Assembly (NCBI RefSeq): GCF_001279585.1
Contig: NZ_LGEC01000065.1
Location: forward strand, 62,001 to 126,000
DNA: 64,000 nt
Direction of reading: 5' to 3'
Source of the DNA: Nocardiopsis sp. NRRL B-16309
GTDB taxonomy: Bacteria; Actinomycetota; Actinomycetes; Streptosporangiales; Streptosporangiaceae
Below the pieces are notes generated by a model, which was given only the letters and a program-made list of their open reading frames with translations, was not told the origin of the DNA and did not search any database. A program made the translations under genes and the position numbers. This document shows, piece after piece, positions 57,422-64,000 of the stretch. Position 1 is the first letter of the stretch; each line of letters starts with the position of its first letter.

Positions 57422-59878
57422 ATGACCGACAACGCACAGCCCGACGAGCACGAACCCGGCGCGGGGAGCCGTGGCGCCCCCGGCTCGGGCCGCCCCCCGA
57501 CGTTCACCTCCTGGCTGCGCGGGCGGTCGGACGACGAGCTCGCGGCGCTGGTGTCCGCGCGGCCCGACCTCGTCCAGCCGGTCCCGGTCGACATCGGCGC
57601 GCTGGCCACCCGGGCCACCACGCGCAACCCCGTCCTGCGCGTGCTGGAGCGCCTGGACCGGTTCGGCCTCCAGGTGCTGGAGGCCGTGGTCGCCCTCGGC
57701 GACGACCGCCTGTCCGAACCGGTGGGCGTCACCACCGCCGAGCTGGCCGCCGCCCTGGGGCTCACGCCCGCGGCCGACCCGGCCGAGGACCTCCTCTCCC
57801 GCGCCCTGGACGACCTGCTCCGCCTCGCCCTGGTGTGGCCCGACCGGGGCCGGCTGCGGCCCGTCCAGGTGCTGCGCGAACTGCTGCCGCGGCCCGCGCA
57901 GCTCGGTCCGCCCCTGCGCCCGCTCCTGGCCGCCCTGCCGCACAGCACGGTCAGGCGGCTCGCCGACGACCTCGTGCCCGACAGCACGGCGGCCACGCCC
58001 GTGGAGTCGGTCGCCACGCTGCTGTCCGATCCCGCCCGCGTCGGCACCCTCGTCGACCAGGTCGGCGCCCCGGCCAGGCGGCTCCTGGACAGCCTCGCCT
58101 GGGGGCCGCCCCACGGCACGGTGACCGACGCCCGCCGCGAGATCTCGCTGGCCACGGCCTCCTCCCCGGTCGAGACGCTCCTGGCGCGCGGGCTGCTCGT
58201 GCCCACCGGCGACGACACCCTCACGCTGCCGCGCGAGGTGGCGCTGTACCTGCGTTCGGGGCTGCTGTTCCGGGAGGTCACGACCGCTCCTCCGCCGTTC
58301 GGGGGGCGGGAGAACCCCGGCACGACCGTGACCCGGGCCGCCGCCGGGCAGGCCTTCACGCTGCTGCGCGCTCTGGAGGAGCTGTTGGAGCGCTGGTCGG
58401 AGGAGCCCGCCGCGGTCCTGCGCAACGGCGGACTGGGCGTGCGCGACCTGCGCCGGGCCGCCCAGGCGATGGACACCGACGAGCAGACCGCGGCCCTGTA
58501 CCTGGAGACCGCGCGCTCCGCGGGGCTGATCGCCACCGACGACCGCGTCGAGGGCGAATGGCTGCCCACCCGCGAGTACGACCTGTGGCGGGAGCGCCCG
58601 CCCGAGTGGCGCTGGCTGCGCCTGGCCAGGGCGTGGCTGGAGTCGGACCGGGTGGCGGCGCTCAACGGGTCACGCGACTCCGGCGGCCGGGTCCGCAACG
58701 TGCTGGGCCCCGGCCTGGTCCGCCCCGCCGCGCCGCAGGCCCGCCACGACGCGCTGGCCGAGCTGGGCACCGCTCCGCCGGGCTTCGCCCCCACCGAGGA
58801 GTCGCTGGCGGCACGGCTGGCCTGGCGCCGCCCGCGCCGCCAGTCGGCGCTGTACACCGAACTCGTGGGGTACGCGCTGGCCGAGGCGGCGGCCCTGGGC
58901 CTGACCGGCGGCGGCGCGCTCGCCGAGCACACGCGCCCCCTTCTGGAGGACGACGAGGAGGCGGCCGCGCGGGTGCTGTCGGCCGAGATGCCCACGCCGC
59001 TGGACTACGTGCTGGTGCAGGGCGACATGACCGCGGTGGCCCCGGGCCCCCTGGTGACCGGGCTCGCCCGCGAACTCGCCCTGATCGCGGACGTGGAGTC
59101 CACCGGCGGCGCCACCGTGTACCGGTTCACGGAGGAGTCCGTGCGCCGCGCCCTGGACGCGGGCCGAGGCATCGCCGACATCACCGATCTGCTCGAACGC
59201 CACTCCCGCACCCCCCTGCCACAGGCGTTGCGCTACCTGGTCTCCGACGTGGGGCGCCGACACGGGCGCCTGCGCGCCGGCACGGCCTCCAGCTACCTGC
59301 GGTGCGACGAGCCGTCGGTGCTGGAGGAACTGGTGAGCGACCGCCGCACGGGCGACCTGGGGCTGGTCCGCCTGGCCCCGACCGTCGTCGCCGCCGGGGT
59401 GAGCCGTGCGGCGCTGGTGGAGCGGCTGCGCCAGCTGGGGTACCACCCGGTGCCCGAGAGCGGCGACGGGTCCATGCGGCTGAGCCGACCGGAGGTGCGC
59501 CGCGCCGAACCGACGGACGTGCCCGCGCCAAGCGGTCCGGGGGCGTCCGGGGAGCTGTCCCGCGCGGCGGTGAAGGCGATGCGCGCGGGGGACGAGGCGT
59601 CCACCATCGCCCGCCGCCCGGTGCCGCTGCCGGAGGACGGGCCGCCCGGCTCCCGCACGGCGGCGGTCCTGGAGGCGCTCACCCGCGCGGCCAAGGAGGG
59701 GCGCCGGGTCTGGATCGGGTACACGGACACCGACGGACGCCAGGTGAGCCGGATCGTGGAGCCGTCTGGCGTCGACGGCGGGTTCCTGACCGGCTACGAC
59801 GCCACCCGCGACGCAGTGCACCGGTTCGCCGCCCACCGCATCAGCGCCATCGCCGAGCTGGAGAACACCCCCGACTGA
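57422..59878 (+). CDS. Helicase-associated (Helicase_C_3/XPB-linked) protein
   Basis: An 818-residue cytoplasmic protein of an actinobacterial family that usually accompanies the XPB helicase gene. The start TFTSWLRGRSDDELAALVSA followed by RPDLVQPVP is diagnostic. Repeated winged-helix-like segments (about residues 65-330) follow. Around 530-680, DYVLVQGDMTAVAPGPL to LIADVESTGGATVYRFTEES is the Helicase_C_3 region. A WYL-like module ends the protein (RRVWIGYTDTDGRQVSRIVE). No Walker motifs are present, so it is not itself a helicase. The leaderless ATG at 57422 is supported by TAGCGT. It probably assists the helicase encoded 2 kb downstream. Confidence 0.82.
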   Translation: MTDNAQPDEHEPGAGSRGAPGSGRPPTFTSWLRGRSDDELAALVSARPDLVQPVPVDIGALATRATTRNPVLRVLERLDRFGLQVLEAVVALGDDRLSEPVGVTTAELAAALGLTPAADPAEDLLSRALDDLLRLALVWPDRGRLRPVQVLRELLPRPAQLGPPLRPLLAALPHSTVRRLADDLVPDSTAATPVESVATLLSDPARVGTLVDQVGAPARRLLDSLAWGPPHGTVTDARREISLATASSPVETLLARGLLVPTGDDTLTLPREVALYLRSGLLFREVTTAPPPFGGRENPGTTVTRAAAGQAFTLLRALEELLERWSEEPAAVLRNGGLGVRDLRRAAQAMDTDEQTAALYLETARSAGLIATDDRVEGEWLPTREYDLWRERPPEWRWLRLARAWLESDRVAALNGSRDSGGRVRNVLGPGLVRPAAPQARHDALAELGTAPPGFAPTEESLAARLAWRRPRRQSALYTELVGYALAEAAALGLTGGGALAEHTRPLLEDDEEAAARVLSAEMPTPLDYVLVQGDMTAVAPGPLVTGLARELALIADVESTGGATVYRFTEESVRRALDAGRGIADITDLLERHSRTPLPQALRYLVSDVGRRHGRLRAGTASSYLRCDEPSVLEELVSDRRTGDLGLVRLAPTVVAAGVSRAALVERLRQLGYHPVPESGDGSMRLSRPEVRRAEPTDVPAPSGPGASGELSRAAVKAMRAGDEASTIARRPVPLPEDGPPGSRTAAVLEALTRAAKEGRRVWIGYTDTDGRQVSRIVEPSGVDGGFLTGYDATRDAVHRFAAHRISAIAELENTPD

Positions 59879-59905
59879 CGCCCGAGCCGCGCCGGGGCCG
59901 CCGAA

Positions 59906-60234
59906 GGCGACCCATGGAGGCTCCGGACTCCGACACGACGTGCCCCTCCGGAGCGGTGGCGGGCGACGGGCAGAAAGAGAAGCCGCCACAGGCGACCCAT
60001 GGAGGCTCCCGACTCCGACACGACGTGCCCCTCCGGAGCGGTGGCGGGCGACGGGCAGAAAGAGAAGCCGCCGCAGGCGTCCCATGAGGGAAGGCTCCGG
60101 ACTCCGACACGAAGTGTCCCTCCGGAGTGGTGGCGGGTGACGGGCAGAAAGAGAAGCCGCCGCAGGCGTCCCATGAGGGAAGGCTCCGGACTCCGACACG
60201 AAGTGTCCCTCCGGAGTGGTGGCGGGTGACGGGA
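59906..60234. repeat. 85/89-bp tandem repeat, 3.8 copies
   Basis: Units start at 59906 (85 bp), 59991 (85 bp), 60076 (89 bp) and 60165 (truncated, 70 bp). Each has CTCCGGA and CTCCGGAG arms around an inner hairpin; in units 3 and 4 the inner part is the perfect GACAC-GAA-GTGTC. Each of units 1-3 ends with GGGCAGAAAGAGAAGCCGCC. The period is out of frame and no gene spans it. The gap lies between the helicase-associated gene and a small membrane protein gene. Confidence 0.9.
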
Positions 60235-60238
60235 GGGC

Positions 60239-60244
60239 TAGAGT
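60239..60244 (+). promoter_or_regulatory. Candidate -10 (TAGAGT) after the tandem repeat
   Basis: TAGAGT lies 5 nt after the last repeat unit and 43 nt before the ATG at 60287. The repeat's final unit would cover the -35 region. Confidence 0.35.
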
Positions 60245-60286
60245 GGCCGCGAGGTTGGTCGACCACCGACAGCGAGAGAACCCTCC

Positions 60287-60685
60287 ATGAGCAACGCCTC
60301 TCTGCCCCCCGGAGCATCCTCCCCCCGTGACCGTTCCGACCGCGGGGCGGAGCGGTCGGCGGAGCGCGACGGGACCCGGGACGAGCCCGCCGCCGTCACG
60401 GGCGGTGGGTCCAGCAGCTCCACGATGGCCCTGATCCTGCACGCGCTCACCTTCCTGTGCTGCGCGAACTGGCTGTTCGGGATCGCCGGGATCGTCTTCG
60501 CCGTGCGGGCCGCCCACGCGCGCGACCGCGGGCGCCCCGACCAGGCGGAGACCCTCACCAGGTACTCCTGGTACTGCCTGGGGGCGGCTGGCGTGATGTT
60601 CTTCGTGATGCTGGTGCTGACCTTCGTCACGTGGACACAGGCGGGTTCCTGGATCAGCGGCATCGCGCCGGTCACCAACTGGTGA
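60287..60685 (+). CDS. Small two-helix membrane protein, copy 1 of 3
   Basis: A 132-residue protein. A hydrophilic Ser/Arg/Glu-rich head (about residues 1-45) precedes two membrane helices (MALILHALTFLCCANWLFGI; YCLGAAGVMFFVMLVLTFVT) joined by a loop with ARDRGRPDQAETLTRYSWY. This loop-helix layout recalls CD225/dispanin and DUF4190 proteins. Function is unknown. The ATG follows GAGAG. Two similar genes follow in tandem. Confidence 0.72.
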   Translation: MSNASLPPGASSPRDRSDRGAERSAERDGTRDEPAAVTGGGSSSSTMALILHALTFLCCANWLFGIAGIVFAVRAAHARDRGRPDQAETLTRYSWYCLGAAGVMFFVMLVLTFVTWTQAGSWISGIAPVTNW

Positions 60686-60783
60686 TTCCGGCGGGGCCAC
60701 GCGGGACCGAACCATGGCGCGTGTCAGCGCGTCCCATGGTTCGGGGTGGGGTAGACAGCGAGGAGGCGTGGCGGGAGGTGGCA

Positions 60784-61227
60784 GTGGACGGAACACGACG
60801 CAGCCCTCGGGACTTCTGGGAGAAGGGGCGCGGCGGCGGGGCAGGTGCCCCCCGGCCCCTGGGCAGCATGCCCTCCGGCACGCCACGGCCCGCGCGGCCG
60901 ACCGAACTCGCCGTACCGGCCGAGCCCCGGCCGACCGGTCCGCCCCCGCGTGTGGGCGGCGCGGTCGCCGCCCTGGTGGTGTCCGTGCTCACCCTGGCCG
61001 TCCCGATCCTGGGCGTCTCGCTCGGCTTCTGGTTCTTCCTGCTGGTCACCAACGTCCCCGGCATCGGCTTCGGCATCGCGGCCCTGACCAAGATCCCCGA
61101 CGAGGCCGCCGTGGAACGCTTCCTCCGCTACACCTGGGCGTGCAACTTCGCCTACCTGGTGCTGTCGGTGGTGTTCCTGGTCCCCGTGATGGTCCTGGTA
61201 CTCATGATGGCGATGGTCGGCTTCTGA
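60784..61227 (+). CDS. Small two-helix membrane protein, copy 2 of 3
   Basis: A 147-residue protein with a Pro/Arg-rich cytoplasmic head (DFWEKGRGGGAGAPRPLGSM) and two helical regions (GGAVAALVVSVLTLAVPILG; NFAYLVLSVVFLVPVMVLVL). The loop KIPDEAAVERFLRYTWACN parallels LTRYSWY of copy 1. The GTG at 60784 is chosen for its GGGAGG at 5-nt spacing; the in-frame ATG at 60736 has no ribosome binding site. Confidence 0.7.
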   Translation: MDGTRRSPRDFWEKGRGGGAGAPRPLGSMPSGTPRPARPTELAVPAEPRPTGPPPRVGGAVAALVVSVLTLAVPILGVSLGFWFFLLVTNVPGIGFGIAALTKIPDEAAVERFLRYTWACNFAYLVLSVVFLVPVMVLVLMMAMVGF

Positions 61228-61303
61228 CCATCCGCACCCCCTCCCCGCGCTCCCACCCCGCTCCCGCCACCCCCACACCCGAGAACTTCGGAGGCCCACG
61301 ACG

Positions 61304-61735
61304 ATGAGTGACGACTGGTACCAGCAGCAGCCTCCCCCCGGCCCGCACGGGGGCCACGGCGGCTACGGCGACTCCACCGGTGGCTACGCCGCCCCCGGCT
61401 CCTACGGCGCCTACGGCGGCGCCTACGGCGGCGGGTACGGAGGCGGGTACCCGCCGCCCCACGACCCCTACCAGCCGACCGGCGAGCTGCCCTCCCAGGG
61501 CAGCATGATCGGTGCCCTCGTCATGGCGATCCTCCTCATGGTGACCTGCTGCGGCCTGGTGTCCGTCGTCGGCGTCGTCTTCTCCGCCCTGGCCCTGGGC
61601 GAGAAGTACGACGCCGAGCGCGCCGCCAAGTACACCCGCTACGCGTGGATCTCCAACTGGATCAACCTGGGCATCGTCCTCTTCGCGATCGTGGCCTACG
61701 TCCTGATCGTCGTCTTCGCCATCGCGTCGTCCTGA
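61304..61735 (+). CDS. Small two-helix membrane protein, copy 3 of 3, Gly/Tyr-rich head
   Basis: A 143-residue protein. The first 65 residues are low-complexity Gly/Tyr/Pro (SYGAYGGAYGGGYGGGYPPP), of a type that can self-associate. Two helices follow (MIGALVMAILLMVTCCGLVS; LGIVLFAIVAYVLIVVFAIA) around the loop KYDAERAAKYTRYAWISN, matching the loops of copies 1 and 2. The ATG follows GGAGG. Function is unknown. Confidence 0.75.
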   Translation: MSDDWYQQQPPPGPHGGHGGYGDSTGGYAAPGSYGAYGGAYGGGYGGGYPPPHDPYQPTGELPSQGSMIGALVMAILLMVTCCGLVSVVGVVFSALALGEKYDAERAAKYTRYAWISNWINLGIVLFAIVAYVLIVVFAIASS

Positions 61736-61841
61736 CCGGGGCAGGGGGCAGGGGGCGGGGGTCCGGAGAAGGGTCCGGGCATGATCCGGGCCTCCGGCGC
61801 GTTGCACCTGTGGCCGCCCGCCCACCAGATTGAAGGTCCGC

Positions 61842-63488
61842 GTGTCCTGCCTGATCGTCCAGTCCGACAAGACGCTCCTCCTGGAGATCGACCACGAGCT
61901 CGCCGGGGAGTGCCGCCGCGCCATCGCCCCCTTCGCCGAGCTGGAGCGCGCCCCCGAGCACGTGCACACCTACCGGATCACCCCGTTGGCGCTGTGGAAC
62001 GCGCGCGCGGCGGGGCACGACGCCGAGCAGGTGGTCGACGCGCTGATCAGCTACTCGCGCTTCCCCGTGCCGCACTCGCTGCTGGTGGACATCGCCGAGA
62101 CGATGGACCGCTACGGTCGGCTCACGCTGGTGGGCGACCCGGTGCGCGGCCTGGTCCTGGAGTCCACCGACCGCGCGGTGCTGGAGGAGATCGTCCGCGC
62201 CCGGAAGCTCAAGGGCATGCTGGGCGAGCGCCTGGACCAGGACTCGGTCGCCGTGCACCCGAGCCAGCGCGGCAACCTCAAGCAGGCGCTGCTGAAGATC
62301 GGCTGGCCGGCCGAGGACCTGGCCGGGTACGTCGACGGCGAGGCGCACGCGATCGAGCTCGAACAGGACGGCTGGGAGCTGCGCGGCTACCAGCGGGAGG
62401 CCGCGGAGAGCTTCCACGCCGGCGGTTCCGGCGTCGTGGTGCTCCCCTGCGGCGCGGGCAAGACCATCGTGGGCGCCGCGGCGATGGCGATGACCGGCAC
62501 GACCACGCTCATCCTGGTGACCAACACGGTCTCCGTGCACCAGTGGAAGTCCGAGCTGCTCAAGCGCACGTCGCTGACCGAGGACGAGATCGGCGAGTAC
62601 TCCGGTACCCGCAAGGAGATCCGCCCGGTCACCATCGCGACGTACCAGGTGATGGCGGCGCGCCGGAAGGGCGTGTACACGCACCTGGAGCTGTTCGACG
62701 CCCGCGACTGGGGGCTCGTGGTCTACGACGAGGTCCACCTGCTGCCCGCGCCGATCTTCCGGATGACCGCGGACCTGCAGGCGCGCCGCCGCCTCGGGCT
62801 GACCGCCACGCTCGTGCGCGAGGACGGGCGGGAGGGCGACGTGTTCTCGCTGATCGGCCCCAAGCGCTACGACGCCCCCTGGAAGGACATGGAGAACCAG
62901 GGGTGGATCGCCCCCGCGGACTGCGTCGAGGTCCGGGTGGACCTGTCGGAGTCCGAGCGGCTGGCCTACGCCACCGCCGAGCCGGAGGACCGCTACCGGT
63001 TCTGCGCCTCGTCGGAGACCAAGACGACCGTGGTGCGTGAGCTGGTGGAGCGCCACCCCGGCGAGCAGGTCCTGGTCATCGGGTCCTACATCGACCAGCT
63101 GGACGACCTGGGGGTCTCCCTGGGGGCGCCGGTCATCAAGGGCGAGACGCGCAACAAGGAGCGCGAGCGCCTCTTCGACGCGTTCCGGTCCGGGGAGCTG
63201 CGCACGCTGGTGGTGTCCAAGGTGGCGAACTTCTCGATCGACCTGCCCGAGGCCGGCGTGGCGATCCAGGTGTCGGGCTCGTTCGGCTCGCGCCAGGAGG
63301 AGGCCCAGCGCCTGGGCCGGGTGCTGCGGCCCAAGACCGACGGCCGGGCGGCGCGCTTCTACGCGGTGGTCGCGCGGGACACGTTGGACCAGGAGTACGC
63401 GGCGCACCGGCAGCGGTTCCTGGCCGAGCAGGGGTACGCGTACCGGATCACGGACGCGGGCGACCTGTTGGCGGGCGAGGAGATCTGA
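61842..63488 (+). CDS. xpb: DNA repair helicase XPB (Ssl2/RadD-like SF2)
   Basis: A 548-residue superfamily 2 helicase homologous to eukaryotic XPB. A family N-terminal domain (LIVQSDKTLLLEIDHELAG, APEHVHTYRITPLALWNARA) precedes the motor. Motor motifs: Walker A PCGAGKT, motif II DEVH, motif III TATLVREDG, motif IV-V region FSIDLPEAGVAIQVSG and motif VI QRLGRVLRP. Mycobacterial XPB unwinds DNA 3' to 5'; a role in repair is inferred. The GTG at 61842 has GAAGG 5 nt upstream and matches the family start better than the TTG at 61830. The partner gene at 57422 is upstream on the same strand. Confidence 0.93.
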   Translation: MSCLIVQSDKTLLLEIDHELAGECRRAIAPFAELERAPEHVHTYRITPLALWNARAAGHDAEQVVDALISYSRFPVPHSLLVDIAETMDRYGRLTLVGDPVRGLVLESTDRAVLEEIVRARKLKGMLGERLDQDSVAVHPSQRGNLKQALLKIGWPAEDLAGYVDGEAHAIELEQDGWELRGYQREAAESFHAGGSGVVVLPCGAGKTIVGAAAMAMTGTTTLILVTNTVSVHQWKSELLKRTSLTEDEIGEYSGTRKEIRPVTIATYQVMAARRKGVYTHLELFDARDWGLVVYDEVHLLPAPIFRMTADLQARRRLGLTATLVREDGREGDVFSLIGPKRYDAPWKDMENQGWIAPADCVEVRVDLSESERLAYATAEPEDRYRFCASSETKTTVVRELVERHPGEQVLVIGSYIDQLDDLGVSLGAPVIKGETRNKERERLFDAFRSGELRTLVVSKVANFSIDLPEAGVAIQVSGSFGSRQEEAQRLGRVLRPKTDGRAARFYAVVARDTLDQEYAAHRQRFLAEQGYAYRITDAGDLLAGEEI

Positions 63489-63627
63489 CCGCGGGCCCCG
63501 CTCCGGGTCGTGGCGGGAGGCGGGCGCGGACGGCCGTGTCCGCGACGGCGGTGTGCTCCCGCGGAGGGTCGCGGGTCCGGGGCGCGAGTCGCGGTTCCGG
63601 GGCGCGGTTCCGGGGCGCGGGTCCCGC
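63489..63627. repeat. Short GCGGTTCCGGGGC-type repeats after xpb
   Basis: Four or so degenerate copies of GCGGTTCCGGGGC lie between about 63565 and 63622 in the convergent gap. No clean terminator stem was identified. Confidence 0.45.
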
Positions 63628-63864
63628 TCAGAGTGAGGGCAGACCGCCCATGACGTAGGTGAACGCGGCGATGCCCCAGGCCACCAGTGAGTAGCTCAGA
63701 GTGCGGGTGCGCAGGATCCGGTCGCCGCGCACGGACGGCGCGGCGAGGGCGGCGACGAGCAGGGCGAGTCCGAGGAGCGCCGGGATGACGGAGGCCAGGG
63801 CGAACAGCTGGGTCTGGGCGGCGCAGTCGGCGTAGCCGGAGGTGCCGGGATCACCACAGAACAC
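63628..63864 (-). CDS. 78-residue predicted membrane protein
   Basis: A small protein with a short extracytoplasmic-like head (FCGDPGTSGYADCAAQTQLF, with Cys 3 and Cys 14 that may pair) and two membrane helices (LASVIPALLGLALLVAALAA; SLVAWGIAAFTYVMGG) around a basic RGDRILRTRTLS loop. The GTG at 63864 has GGGAG at 5-nt spacing, good support for translation. No family is recognised. Confidence 0.7.
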   Translation of the reverse strand: MFCGDPGTSGYADCAAQTQLFALASVIPALLGLALLVAALAAPSVRGDRILRTRTLSYSLVAWGIAAFTYVMGGLPSL

Positions 63865-64000
63865 GTCGTCTCCCGATCGGATCGTTCGGTGCGGGCGGTA
63901 CTCCCCGACCGTACCGTTTCGGAGCGGCCGGATCGCCGGTGCGGCCGACCGTATCGTCGACGGGTCGGTCCCGGTGCGGTGACGGCCCCGGGCACTCGGG
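63865..64000. other. Upstream region at window end
   Basis: About 135 bases; nothing beyond the promoter region expected for the small membrane protein gene could be recognised. Confidence 0.3.

Noticed and set aside
59906..60234. CRISPR array
   Set aside because: Units are 85-89 bp and nearly identical throughout, with no variable spacers and no cas genes.

Overview
The window is very GC-rich actinobacterial chromosome, and the gene set and style suggest Nocardiopsaceae (Nocardiopsis or a close relative). The grounds are: TTG and GTG starts, several probable leaderless genes, DUF3027, DUF2530 and XPB-helicase neighbourhoods, a DtxR/IdeR-type regulator, a mycobacterial-type SerC and DHA2 exporters. 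The assignment to family is inference from content; no rRNA or tRNA was found.

Layout. 1-5 kb: 3' end of argS, a YceI protein, a beta-propeller-like protein, and a coupled xthA-rbsK pair. 4.9-5.8 kb: a non-coding repeat island. 5.8-18 kb: lipid catabolism (two acyl-CoA dehydrogenases and a thiolase), a YcaQ-type DNA glycosylase, a covalent flavoprotein, an AbrB/VapC toxin-antitoxin pair, a drug exporter and a DUF2207 membrane protein. The thiolase and the second acyl-CoA dehydrogenase share a perfect AACCGAA-N5-TTCGGTT palindrome in their promoters. 18-28 kb: a secreted Nep1-like protein, an amino-acid ABC importer operon, a PAS-GAF-PP2C-HATPase regulator, a DtxR-family metalloregulator, a TlpA-CcdA redox pair and pdxH. 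28-34 kb: a 1195-residue membrane protein ending in a periplasmic-binding domain, then serC and a glycerophosphodiesterase.

34-39.4 kb is an accessory island. It holds an amidase pseudogene broken by a one-base deletion, a transposase remnant, and a lower-GC minus-strand operon with two complete zeta-toxin/antitoxin modules separated by two unrecognised genes. The operon starts from an extended -10 promoter with a perfect palindrome beside it. This is the best candidate in the window for an undescribed system.

39.4-64 kb looks like conserved actinobacterial core: a secreted propeller, a BKACE enzyme, thpR coupled to a 32-residue membrane protein, an MFS exporter, an NCS2 purine permease, DUF2530, a methyltransferase, a sacsin/HSP90-like ATPase with DUF3027, an ECF41-like sigma factor with a flavoprotein, a cold-shock protein, a HAAS-domain membrane protein, and a helicase-associated protein. 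Three small tandem membrane proteins and the XPB helicase complete it. Short tandem repeats (15, 44, 52, 63 and 85-89 bp periods) occupy many of the intergenic gaps.
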